Shown: positions 5,272 through 13,172, numbered from the stretch's first letter. The stretch is DNA of 22,489 nucleotides from a virus (IMGVR_UViG_3300025141_000846:1-22489), one strand, 5' to 3'. The notes: a model not told the origin generated them from the sequence alone. Numbers and translations are program-made.

Positions 5272-5649
5272 GTGAGTGGAATAAAACATTGGATAAATTA
5301 CAGAGAAGGGCAACTTAGAGGAGCTTTAGGTGGAGGTAAACCTTTACCAGGAGGATGGACTGCATATGATAAAGAGAAAAACCAACTTGTACCAGGAACC
5401 CCAGAGATGAGAGAATTTAGGAAAGATAAATATAAATTGTATAATCCAGATGTAAAAGAAACATACTGGGATAAAGAAGAAAATTTGATTAAAGCAGGTG
5501 TAGATCCTAAATTAGTAAAAGAGAAAGAAAAGAAAGCAGGAAAAACAAAAACGACTAAACAATCTAAAACACCATTAACACAACAAAAAGTTTTAATGGC
5601 TAGACAAGAAGGAAGTGGGCAAACAATTAAAAAAACATTAATGGGATAA
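5272..5649 (+). CDS. hypothetical protein with KKTLMG tail, 125 aa
   Basis: Begins with GTG immediately after the preceding stop; GGAGG 4 nt upstream supports this start. The product starts MSGIKHWINYREGQLRGALG, is Gly- and Lys-rich with a strongly basic C-terminal third (KEKKAGKTKTTKQSK) and ends QEGSGQTIKKTLMG, a degraded form of the tail of the two proteins before it. No domain recognised. The charge suggests contact with nucleic acid or the acidic capsid interior, but this is speculation. It lies 4 nt before the portal gene. Confidence 0.75.
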   Translation: MSGIKHWINYREGQLRGALGGGKPLPGGWTAYDKEKNQLVPGTPEMREFRKDKYKLYNPDVKETYWDKEENLIKAGVDPKLVKEKEKKAGKTKTTKQSKTPLTQQKVLMARQEGSGQTIKKTLMG

Positions 5650-5653
5650 TATT

Positions 5654-7267
5654 ATGGCAGTAAGTAAATTTGTATCAGATAAATTAAAACAGTTTGAAAG
5701 TTTAAAAAACCTTCGTTATTCTTGGGAAGGACATTGGCAAGAAATTGCTGATTATGTTTTACCTAGAAAAGCGAATGTTACTAAGACAAGAGCTAAAGGA
5801 GATAAACGAACAGAATTAATTTATGATGCTACTGCAATACACGCATTAGAATTATTATCTGCATCTCTTCATGGTATGCTTACCAACCCTTCTACATCTT
5901 GGTTTGATTTAAAATATAAACAAAATGAAATTAACGATGACGCAGGTGCGAAGGCATGGTTAGATACTGCTGTAGAAAGAATGTATCAAGCATTTGCTCG
6001 TAGTAATTTTCAACAAGAGATACACGAATTATATATGGACCTTACTGCTTTTGGAACTGCCTGTTTATTCCTAGAAGATTCTGATGGAGAGTTGCGTTTC
6101 TCTTCAAGACATGTTGCAGAAATATTTATATCTGAAAATCATCAAGGCAAAATAGATATGGTTTGCAGAAAATTTAATATGTCTGCAAGAGCAGCAGTTC
6201 AACAATGGGGAGTGCAAGCAGGAAGTAAAATTCTTAATGAAGCAAAAACAGATCCGTACAAAGATGTTACAATCTTACACTCTGTCTATCCTAGAGATAA
6301 TTATGATACAAAGAAAAAAGATAAATTAAATAAACCATTTGGCTCTTGTTACATTGATCCAGACGGACAGCATTTAATTGCAGAAGGTGGTTTTGATGAA
6401 TTTCCATTTATGGTTCCTAGATTTTTAAAATCATCTAATGAAGTATATGGAAGAAGTCCATCAATGACTGCGTTGCCTGACATTAAAATGTTAAATGAAA
6501 TGGCAAAGACAACAATCAAGGCAGCACAAAAACAAGTTGATCCACCGTTGTTAGTTCCAGATGATGGATTTGTTTTACCTGTAAGAACTGTTCCAGGTGG
6601 TTTAAATTATTATCGTGCAGGAACAAGAGATAGAATTGAACCATTAAATATTGGTGCTAATAATCCAATAGGATTAAATATGGAAGAACAAAAAAGAAGA
6701 GCTATTAGAGAAGCATTTTTTGTAGACCAATTACTTTTAGGACAAGGCCCACAAATGACAGCAACAGAAGTTGTACAAAGAAACGAAGAGAAGATGAGAT
6801 TACTAGGACCTGTTCTTGGAAGATTAACAAGTGAATTATTAAGACCTTTAATTAATAGAGCTTTTAGCATTTTATTAAGAAATGAACAATTACCACCTAT
6901 GCCAGAATATTTAGAAGGTGTTGATATAGAAATAGAATATGTATCACCACTTGCTAAAGCACAAAGAACTTCTGACTTATCTGGAATATTAAGAGCATTA
7001 GAAATTGCTGTTCCATTACAACAACAAGTACCTGTGTTTGATTATATAAATTCAGATAAATTAATTAAATATATATTTGATATATTAGGTGTGCCTGGTA
7101 CATTATTAAATGATGATGTTAGTGTTGCACAAAAAAGAGAACAAGATGCTATGGCACAACAACAACAATTACAACAACAACAACTGGCACAAGCAGCAGA
7201 GTCAGCAGGGAAGGCAGCTCCTGCTGTTAGAGAAGTTGCAAACATGATGACTACAGAAGCAACATAA
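5654..7267 (+). CDS. portal protein (T7 gp8-type head-tail connector)
   Basis: Forms the dodecameric ring at one capsid vertex through which DNA enters and leaves and on which the tail is built. It matches the T7-type head-tail connector family in length (537 aa; T7 gp8 is 536) and in features: the N-terminal helical SWEGHWQEIADYVLPR, a basic loop, then LLSASLHGMLTNPSTSWFDL at about 70-90, and the EVYGRSPSMTALPDIKMLNEM segment near 260-285. The C-terminus is Gln-rich (about 497-515) and Ala-rich, as in other connectors, where it forms the crown or barrel. The stop overlaps the next ATG (TAATG). Assignment is secure. Confidence 0.95.
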   Translation: MAVSKFVSDKLKQFESLKNLRYSWEGHWQEIADYVLPRKANVTKTRAKGDKRTELIYDATAIHALELLSASLHGMLTNPSTSWFDLKYKQNEINDDAGAKAWLDTAVERMYQAFARSNFQQEIHELYMDLTAFGTACLFLEDSDGELRFSSRHVAEIFISENHQGKIDMVCRKFNMSARAAVQQWGVQAGSKILNEAKTDPYKDVTILHSVYPRDNYDTKKKDKLNKPFGSCYIDPDGQHLIAEGGFDEFPFMVPRFLKSSNEVYGRSPSMTALPDIKMLNEMAKTTIKAAQKQVDPPLLVPDDGFVLPVRTVPGGLNYYRAGTRDRIEPLNIGANNPIGLNMEEQKRRAIREAFFVDQLLLGQGPQMTATEVVQRNEEKMRLLGPVLGRLTSELLRPLINRAFSILLRNEQLPPMPEYLEGVDIEIEYVSPLAKAQRTSDLSGILRALEIAVPLQQQVPVFDYINSDKLIKYIFDILGVPGTLLNDDVSVAQKREQDAMAQQQQLQQQQLAQAAESAGKAAPAVREVANMMTTEAT

Positions 7268-7488
7268 TGGATTTAGATAAATTACAACAATTAAAAAAAG
7301 AATATAAAGTTGTCTTTGGTTCTGAACAAGGCAAAAGAGTTTTAAAAGATTTAAAGTTTCGTTGTCATCATTACATACCTACGCATGTAAGAAATGACTC
7401 ACACGAAAGTGCCTTTCTTGAAGGGCAACGATCTGTTTTATTAACCATTTTAAGTTTTATAAAGGAGGAAAATAAACAAGATGGCTGA
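7267..7488 (+). CDS. Bbp19-like small phage protein
   Basis: 73-aa protein between portal and scaffold. The pattern of VFGSEQGKRVLKDL, then a Cys-His pair (RCHH), then FLEGQRSVLLTILSFI fits the small Bbp19-like family, commonly found next to portal and scaffold genes in podoviruses; I recognise it by pattern and position. Its role is not established; an assembly factor is likely. It starts in the stop codon of the portal gene and overlaps the start of the scaffold gene by 8 nt; the scaffold's AAAGGAGG lies inside its coding region. Confidence 0.65.
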   Translation: MDLDKLQQLKKEYKVVFGSEQGKRVLKDLKFRCHHYIPTHVRNDSHESAFLEGQRSVLLTILSFIKEENKQDG

Positions 7489-8317
7489 AGAGCAAGCACA
7501 GGTAGCGACAGAAGAAACATCGTCTGATGTTGCACAAACAGAAGAACAACCGTTAGATGCACAAGTGGATTGGAGAGAAAATCTCCCAGAAGATTTAAGA
7601 AACGATCCATCATTGACAACTGTTAAAGATGTGCCAGGTTTAGCAAAATCTTATATTCATGCACAAAAAATGATAGGTGCAGATAAGATTGCAATTCCTG
7701 GAAAAAATGCTTCGGAAGAAGAATGGGATGCTGTATATAATAAATTAGGCAAACCAGAAGAAGCAAAAACTTATGAGGAAGATTTGGGTGATTTACCTAT
7801 TCCAGAGGAAAATGTAAAAAACTTTAAAGATACTGCTCATAAGTTAGGTCTTAACCAAATACAATTTAAAGGATTAACTTCTTGGTATAAAGATTTAGTT
7901 AAGACACAAATAGAAGATATAAATGTGGATGCTGATACTAAAAGAGCAGAATCAGAAGCTGCATTGCGAAAAGAGTTTGGAAAAACTTATGACGCAAAAT
8001 TAAAATCTTCTCAAAGAGTATTCCAAACTTATGGCGATACTAAATTTTTAGATGTAGAATTAAAAGATGGAACTAAATTAGGTAATCATCCTACATTTAT
8101 AAAGTTGATGTCTAACATTGCAGACACTATATCTGAAGACAAGATTGCTACTGGAGAAAAAGGAAGTGAGTTTTTCACTCCTGCAGAAGCTAAAAGAAAG
8201 ATTGCAGAATTAACTGTTACTGGTTCACCATACTGGAATCGTAAAGATCCAGGCCATGAAGATGCAGTTAAAGAAGTAGCAGACATGCAAGAGATGGTTC
8301 ATCCAGAAGAAGGATAG
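7481..8317 (+). CDS. capsid scaffolding (assembly) protein
   Basis: Internal scaffold that directs major capsid protein into procapsids and then leaves, functional counterpart of T7 gp9 (307 aa; here 278). The protein is acidic and helical with an N-terminal disordered Glu/Gln/Ala-rich stretch, then DWRENLPEDLRNDPSL and VPGLAKSYIHAQKMIG (about 31-65), a combination typical of podophage scaffolds. The C-terminal end is charged and helical (MQEMVHPEEG). A strong AAAGGAGG (7461-7468) precedes the ATG. Position between connector and capsid supports the call. Confidence 0.88.
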   Translation: MAEEQAQVATEETSSDVAQTEEQPLDAQVDWRENLPEDLRNDPSLTTVKDVPGLAKSYIHAQKMIGADKIAIPGKNASEEEWDAVYNKLGKPEEAKTYEEDLGDLPIPEENVKNFKDTAHKLGLNQIQFKGLTSWYKDLVKTQIEDINVDADTKRAESEAALRKEFGKTYDAKLKSSQRVFQTYGDTKFLDVELKDGTKLGNHPTFIKLMSNIADTISEDKIATGEKGSEFFTPAEAKRKIAELTVTGSPYWNRKDPGHEDAVKEVADMQEMVHPEEG

Positions 8318-8343
8318 AAAGGAAATAGGAATAGATAAGGAAA

Positions 8344-8424
8344 ATGAATGAATGGAAAAAACCTACTATTCGTATCGTTGCTGTTGGTCTTGAAATCAAT
8401 AGTTACGCTTGTGCGATAGTTTAA
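8344..8424 (+). CDS. PqqA-like ribosomal peptide precursor, 26 aa
   Basis: A 26-codon ORF just after the scaffold gene. The peptide carries the landmarks of PqqA, the substrate for pyrroloquinoline quinone (PQQ) synthesis: N-terminal W-x2-P (WKKP), then G-x-E-x3-Y (GLEINSY) with Trp4, Pro7, Gly15, Glu17 and Tyr21. The spacings Trp-Pro 3, Pro-Gly 8, Gly-Glu 2 and Glu-Tyr 4 equal those I remember for bacterial PqqA (23-30 aa), in which the radical-SAM enzyme PqqE joins that Glu and Tyr. AAGG lies 3 nt before the ATG, which is close; a stop codon just upstream excludes a longer start. An AU-rich hairpin follows the stop. No PqqB-E homologue occurs in the window, so processing would rely on the host or on genes elsewhere. 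A structural mimic or decoy is another possibility. Confidence 0.7.
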   Translation: MNEWKKPTIRIVAVGLEINSYACAIV

Positions 8425-8432
8425 AAAGTTTT

Positions 8433-8459
8433 TTTTGTTTTGGTTTTTTTAAAACAAAA
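8433..8459 (+). repeat. AU-rich inverted repeat (9-bp stem)
   Basis: TTTTGTTTT (8433-8441) and AAAACAAAA (8451-8459) are perfectly complementary around a 9-nt loop. It starts 8 nt after the stop of the PqqA-like ORF, so it could stabilise the 3' end of that transcript or weakly pause polymerase. It has no GC-rich stem, so it is not a typical intrinsic terminator. Confidence 0.5.
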
Positions 8460-8461
8460 GT

Positions 8462-8571
8462 CAGGGTAAATGGGAACATTCCTGTTGTTAGTCTAATGAC
8501 TCGTATGGGGTAATCGTTACTTCCCAAGAGAGTGTCCAATTATGGACAGCACTTCTCGCTGTTTATTTTTT
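8462..8571 (+). ncRNA. structured leader RNA upstream of the capsid gene
   Basis: A chain of hairpins is visible. (1) CAGG 8462-8465 with CCTG 8481-8484. (2) AGTC 8490-8493 with GACT 8498-8501 around TAAT. (3) TGGG+GTAA (8506-8513) with TTAC+CCCA (8517-8526), loop TCG and a TT bulge. (4) A long stem 8528-8538 with 8543-8557, loop ATTA, inner stem GTCCA/TGGAC, with two bulges. A T-rich stretch (8561-8571) follows stem 4, so attenuation or partial termination before the capsid gene is possible. The capsid Shine-Dalgarno (AAGGAG, 8588-8593) lies outside the stems. I cannot match it to a known RNA family; an mRNA leader or stand-alone RNA are both possible. Confidence 0.5.
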
Positions 8572-8598
8572 ATTAACAATTTTGGATAAGGAGATCTA

Positions 8599-9468
8599 AT
8601 GAGTTCTCAAATTACTACGGCTTTTGTTCAACAATATAGTAGTAATGTACAATTACTTTCTCAACAAAAAGGAAGTTTGTTAAGAAACGCTGTACGAGTT
8701 GAAAGCCAAGTAGGAAAGAACGCATTTTACGATCAAGTTGGTTCTGCGACTGCACAAAAGAGAATGAGCAGACATGCAGACACACCACAAATTGACACTC
8801 CACATGCCAGAAGAAGAGTATCGCTTGTTGATTATGAGTATGCTGACTTAATTGACGACCAAGACAAAGTCAGAACATTAATTGATCCAACAAGTCCTTA
8901 CTCACAAGCCACAGCATTTGCAATGGGAAGAGCTATTGATGATGAAATCGTCTCTGCTGCTTTCGGAACTGCATATACTGGTGAAACAGGTTCTACTTCA
9001 ACGAGTTTTCCAGCAGGACAACAAGTTGGAGTCGGCTCACCTGCTGCAGGTTTGACAGTCGCAAAGCTCGTAGAAGCAAAGCAATTACTTGATGAGAATA
9101 ATGTTGATCCAACATTACCTCGTTATTGTGCTGTTGCTCCTGAACAGCTTGCAGATTTGTTAAACATAACAACTGTAACTTCATCAGATTACAATACTGT
9201 TAAAGCATTAGTGCAAGGCGAAATTGATACATTCTTAGGTTTTAAGTTTATTGTATCTAATCGTCTTTCCAGTGAATCTGGAGTTAATCGTAGAGTGATT
9301 GCTTGGGCTGAAGACGGCTTATTACTTTCAATAGGTAAAGATATTACTGCGAAAATAGATGAAAGAGCTGACAAAGGTTATGCTACACAAGTCTATTATT
9401 CTATGAGTATCGGTGCTACAAGAATGGAAGAAGAAAAAGTCGTTGAAATTAAATGTAGAGAGGACTAG
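8599..9468 (+). CDS. major capsid protein
   Basis: 289-aa protein placed directly after the scaffold gene, with a strong ribosome binding site (AAGGAG, 5-nt spacing), as expected of the most abundant virion protein. Sequence features fit an HK97-fold capsid of marine podoviruses: an N-terminal arm (residues 1-60), RRRVSLVDYEYADLIDDQDKVRTLIDPTSPY (about 70-100, split here by family-like charged residues), an Ala-rich helix AMGRAIDDEIVSAAFG, and the C-terminal FLGFKFIVSNRL and MEEEKVVEIKCRED. It is shorter than T7 gp10A (345 aa) and not obviously similar to it in sequence, so the fold assignment rests on context and pattern. Good confidence in function. Confidence 0.88.
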   Translation: MSSQITTAFVQQYSSNVQLLSQQKGSLLRNAVRVESQVGKNAFYDQVGSATAQKRMSRHADTPQIDTPHARRRVSLVDYEYADLIDDQDKVRTLIDPTSPYSQATAFAMGRAIDDEIVSAAFGTAYTGETGSTSTSFPAGQQVGVGSPAAGLTVAKLVEAKQLLDENNVDPTLPRYCAVAPEQLADLLNITTVTSSDYNTVKALVQGEIDTFLGFKFIVSNRLSSESGVNRRVIAWAEDGLLLSIGKDITAKIDERADKGYATQVYYSMSIGATRMEEEKVVEIKCRED

Positions 9469-9483
9469 GGGTAACTAAATAAT

Positions 9484-9939
9484 ATGGCAACTGTTTATGG
9501 TTCAAATATTACAAATTTAGACGCAACTCCTAGAGTTCCTGCATCTTCTGAGCAAGTACACGGAGTAATGAGAGTGTGGTATGATACTTATGAAGCAAGT
9601 TCTCTTGGCTCTGGTAGCACAATTACTATGGCAAGAATACCTGCTTATTCCACAGTTCACGATGTTGTTTTGAAATGTGATGCCTTAGGTGGCTCTTCAA
9701 CTTTATCAGTTGGAGATTCTAGTGATGCTGACCTGTTTTTAACAGTTGTTGGTACATGGAATGTTGCTGGGCAAACACAATCAATTCAAGCAGGGCAAGA
9801 CGCTATTGCTGCTGGAACTAGCACAGGAATATTAGGTGCTGGTTATCGTTATACAAGTGAAACTGATTTAATCATCACTACTGGTGGTGCAACTATTTCA
9901 GGTAGTATTCACATGTGGACATATTACACAACTGATTAA
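9484..9939 (+). CDS. probable head-associated structural protein, 151 aa
   Basis: Follows the capsid gene by 15 nt and precedes a probable terminator, so it is likely made at high level with the capsid. The product is rich in Gly, Ser, Thr and Ala and predicted beta: ARIPAYSTVHDVVLKCDAL, STLSVGDSSDADLFL, then TSETDLIITTGGATISG and a Tyr-rich end. This compact, repetitive beta pattern resembles capsid decoration or small structural proteins in marine phages. No defined family is recognised by me. The ATG has only a weak ribosome binding site (AGGGG, 9468-9472). Confidence 0.7.
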   Translation: MATVYGSNITNLDATPRVPASSEQVHGVMRVWYDTYEASSLGSGSTITMARIPAYSTVHDVVLKCDALGGSSTLSVGDSSDADLFLTVVGTWNVAGQTQSIQAGQDAIAAGTSTGILGAGYRYTSETDLIITTGGATISGSIHMWTYYTTD

Positions 9940-9983
9940 TGCGTTTGTAATTCTAACACAATCCTGAATAAGATTCTGAGTTA

Positions 9984-10020
9984 GCCAGTACTTGTAAACA
10001 GAAACTGGCAACATTTTTTT
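9984..10020 (+). terminator. probable intrinsic terminator
   Basis: AGCCAGT/ACTGGC stem (GCCAGT 9984-9989 with ACTGGC 10004-10009), 14-nt loop, then AACA and seven T residues (10014-10020). A weaker stem (CTAAC 9953-9957 with GTTAG 9980-9984) lies just before it and shares one base, so the two may compete. Position between capsid-module and tail genes parallels the T7 terminator after gene 10, which lets capsid genes be expressed above tail genes. Confidence 0.6.
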
Positions 10021-10050
10021 ATATTATTAATAGGAGAAAAAAAATAATTA

Positions 10051-10635
10051 ATGGCAAGTAAAGTTGATATATGTAATTCTGCAATGAACATGTTAGGAGC
10101 ATCTAACATTGTATCATTAACAGAGGATAGTAAAAATGCTCGTTTATTAAATCAAAGATTTGATTTTGTAAGAGATGCTGTATTTAGAGGACATGCTTGG
10201 AATTGTTTAATTAACAGACAACAATTAAATCAATCTTCAACAACTCCTACTTATCAGTATAGTTATGCTTATCCACTACCTACCGATCCATATTGTTTAA
10301 GAATTTTAGATTTTCATACAGGTTCTTATTCTTCCAATGAAGTGGATATAGATTGGAAAGTAGAAGGAAGAGAAATTTTAACAGACCAAGCAACAGTATA
10401 TATTAAATATATTGGAAGAGTTACTGATCCAAATGAATATGATACATTGTTAATTGAAACAGTTGCTGCGAGATTAGCTTCAGATACAGGTTATGCTATC
10501 ACAGGTTCCACTACATTAACAAATGCTATGTGGCAATTATACGAAGCAAAGATTGTTGAAGCAAGACATGCTGATGCGACAGAAGGAAAACCAGATGAAA
10601 TAATAGCTAATACATGGCTTAATGCGAGGGCTTAA
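10051..10635 (+). CDS. tail tubular protein A (T7 gp11-like adaptor)
   Basis: Ring protein below the portal that joins head to tail nozzle. Length 194 aa (T7 gp11 is 196) and position before the gp12-like gene agree. The N-terminal CNSAMNMLGASNIVSL, followed by LLNQRFDFVRDAVFRGHAWNC (about 35-55) and YAYPLPTDPYCLRIL, is the characteristic pattern of this family in podoviruses. The C-terminal part is helical with an ETVAARLASDTGYAI segment. A Shine-Dalgarno AGGAG (10032-10036) lies rather far (14 nt) from the ATG. The next gene follows after 5 nt. Confidence 0.9.
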   Translation: MASKVDICNSAMNMLGASNIVSLTEDSKNARLLNQRFDFVRDAVFRGHAWNCLINRQQLNQSSTTPTYQYSYAYPLPTDPYCLRILDFHTGSYSSNEVDIDWKVEGREILTDQATVYIKYIGRVTDPNEYDTLLIETVAARLASDTGYAITGSTTLTNAMWQLYEAKIVEARHADATEGKPDEIIANTWLNARA

Positions 10636-10640
10636 TAATA

Positions 10641-13172
10641 ATGGCTAGAACAACATTAGCATACTCAAATTTTACTGGTGGTGAAATATCCCCCAGACTA
10701 GAAGGAAGAACTGATTTAGCAATTTACAATAATTCTGCAAAAGAATTAAATAATTTTCTTATACATCCACATGGTGGTGTGTCAAGAAGGCCAGGTACAG
10801 AATTTGTTTCAAGAGTTCACGACCAATCTAAATATACAAGATTAATACCTTTTGAATTTTCTACAGTACAAACTTATGTTTTAGAATTTGCGACAGGTAA
10901 AATAAGATTTTATAAAAATCAAGCACCAATATATGAAGCAACAAAAACTATATCTGGAGCAACACAAGCAAACCCATGTGTAGTTACTGCAACTTCACAT
11001 GGATATTCTGATGGAGATTTTGTTCTTATACAAGCAGTTGTAGGAATGACAGAATTAAATGGAAGAAGATATAAGGTAGCAAACAAAACAACTAACACTT
11101 TTGAATTACAAGATGAAGATGGAACCAATATTAATTCAAGTGCTTTTACTGCTTATAGTTCTGCAGGTACTGCATCAAGAGTATATACTATCAGCAATCC
11201 ATATACCGAAGCACAATTAAGAGATATTAAATTTACTCAATCTGCAGATGTTATGTATTTAGTTCATCCAGATGTATCTATTAGAAAATTAACAAGAACA
11301 GCACATACCACTTGGACATTAACAGAAGCAGATTTACTTGATGGACCTTACTTAGATGAAAATACTACAGCAACAACTATGACACCATCTCATTCTTCAG
11401 GAGATGATCGAACAATAACGGCTTCAACTTCAACTTTTGCTTCAAGCGATGTAGGAAGATTAATTACTTTTGATTCTGGTTATGCAAAAATAATAACCTA
11501 TACAAGTGGAACTGTTGTGAAAGCTGATATTAAAGATGATTTTGCTGGAACAAGTGCTACGACTGCTTGGTCATTAGGAGCATTTTCTGATACGACAGGA
11601 CATCCTGCTGCTACTACATTTTTTGAACAAAGATTAGTTTTTGGTTCAACAGCTACAGAACCACAATCTTTATTTTTTAGTCAGTCAGCAGATTATGAAA
11701 ACTTTAAAGCAGGAACTGATGCTAGTGATGCAATGATATTTGCAATAGCATCTGACCATGTTAATGTTATCAGATGGCTTGCAGGAACTAGATCATTATT
11801 AATTGGAACAATGGGTGGAGAGTTTATAGCAAAAGGTGGAGGAACAGACTCTGCATTAACACCTACAAATATTGAAATAAGAAAACAATCTAATTATGGC
11901 TGTGCATCAATACATCCACTAAGTATTTCTAATGTTACAGTTTTTACTCAAAGAGCAAAAAGAAAGTTAAGAGAGATGGTATATGATTATGATACAGATT
12001 CTTTTGTTGCACCAGATTTAACTATACTTGCAGAACATATAACAGAAACTGGTGTAGTAGAACAAGCATATCAAAAAGAACCAGATAGTGTTGTTTGGTG
12101 TGTTTTAACAAATGGAAAAATGGTGGGTATGACATATCAAAGAGAACAAAAAGTTGTTGGTTGGCATGAGCATGAAATAGGTGGAACCTTTACTGGAACA
12201 CATGAAAGTTATGATAGTCTGACTTATTCTCATGGATTAGTTGAAAGTGTATGCACTATACCAACAGATGCTGATGAAGATGAAATGTGGGTTGTTGTTA
12301 AAAGAACAATTAACTCTTCAACAAAAAGATTTATTGAAAAATTAAAACCAATAGATTGGGGTTCTAATAATAACAATATGTTTTTTGTAGATAGTGGACT
12401 AACATTTACTGCAAGCACTAAAAGTTTTACTAATTCTAATGTTAATGCAAGTAATGAGAGAATTACAATAGCTAGTCATGCAATGAGTACAGAACAAGCC
12501 GTACAAATAGAACCATTAGATACTGCAACAATGCCTGGTGGTATAAATCAATATCAAACATATTTTATTAAAAGTATAGATTCCAATACCGTAGAATTAT
12601 ATTTAACTGCTGCTGGAGCAACTGCTGGAACTGTAGCACAAAAAGTTGATATTACTTCAACAGGAAGTGGAAGTTTTACAATGCACTTAGCAAGCATAAC
12701 ATTAACAGGACTACATCATTTAGAAGGACAATCAGTTACATGTTTGGTTAATGGTGCAACACATCCAAATAAAACTGTATCAAGTGGAGCAATAACTTTA
12801 GATAGATATGCAGTAAAAGCTCATATAGGATTAAATTATACATCAACTTTACAAACATTAAGAATGGACACGGCTGTTGGAACAGGCCAAGAAACAGTAC
12901 AAGGTATGCCTAAAAGAATACATAATATTTTTGTTAGATTATATAAAACAATAGGGTTGTTAGTAGGTAGTTCAACAAGTAATGTAGATAGAGTTCCGTT
13001 TCGTAGTTCTGCAGATTCAATGGATAGTGCTGTAGATTTATTTAGTGGAGATAAAGAAGTAGAATTTAGAGGAGGATTTAGTACGAATGGTAATATTGTA
13101 GTACAACAAAATCAACCATTGCCTATGACAATATTATCTATATTTGCAAGTGCTAACATATTTAGTAAATGA
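10641..13172 (+). CDS. tail tubular protein B (T7 gp12-like nozzle)
   Basis: Forms the hexameric tail nozzle and anchors fibres. The start (YSNFTGGEISPRLEGRTDL, then NFLIHPHGGVSRRPGTEFV) is diagnostic for gp12-like proteins, as is FPFEFS/LEFATGKIRFYKN-type sequence near 70-95. Length 843 aa against 794 in T7; the excess matches two extra beta modules, about residues 106-185 (VVTATSHGYSDGDFV...NTFELQ) and 600-683 (ITIASHAMSTEQAV...NTVELYL), which resemble each other. These small modules recur in other phage tail proteins and may be surface-exposed. The gene ends with an ATGA overlap to the next. Confidence 0.9.
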   Translation: MARTTLAYSNFTGGEISPRLEGRTDLAIYNNSAKELNNFLIHPHGGVSRRPGTEFVSRVHDQSKYTRLIPFEFSTVQTYVLEFATGKIRFYKNQAPIYEATKTISGATQANPCVVTATSHGYSDGDFVLIQAVVGMTELNGRRYKVANKTTNTFELQDEDGTNINSSAFTAYSSAGTASRVYTISNPYTEAQLRDIKFTQSADVMYLVHPDVSIRKLTRTAHTTWTLTEADLLDGPYLDENTTATTMTPSHSSGDDRTITASTSTFASSDVGRLITFDSGYAKIITYTSGTVVKADIKDDFAGTSATTAWSLGAFSDTTGHPAATTFFEQRLVFGSTATEPQSLFFSQSADYENFKAGTDASDAMIFAIASDHVNVIRWLAGTRSLLIGTMGGEFIAKGGGTDSALTPTNIEIRKQSNYGCASIHPLSISNVTVFTQRAKRKLREMVYDYDTDSFVAPDLTILAEHITETGVVEQAYQKEPDSVVWCVLTNGKMVGMTYQREQKVVGWHEHEIGGTFTGTHESYDSLTYSHGLVESVCTIPTDADEDEMWVVVKRTINSSTKRFIEKLKPIDWGSNNNNMFFVDSGLTFTASTKSFTNSNVNASNERITIASHAMSTEQAVQIEPLDTATMPGGINQYQTYFIKSIDSNTVELYLTAAGATAGTVAQKVDITSTGSGSFTMHLASITLTGLHHLEGQSVTCLVNGATHPNKTVSSGAITLDRYAVKAHIGLNYTSTLQTLRMDTAVGTGQETVQGMPKRIHNIFVRLYKTIGLLVGSSTSNVDRVPFRSSADSMDSAVDLFSGDKEVEFRGGFSTNGNIVVQQNQPLPMTILSIFASANIFSK

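Noticed and set aside
8470-8496. Eight-codon ORF in the capsid leader
   Set aside because: No ribosome binding site and it lies within the hairpins; no reason to call a leader peptide.
8490-8526. Hammerhead-like core (CTAATGA resembling CTGATGA)
   Set aside because: One core base differs, and the required GAAA and cleavage-site stem arrangement is not present.
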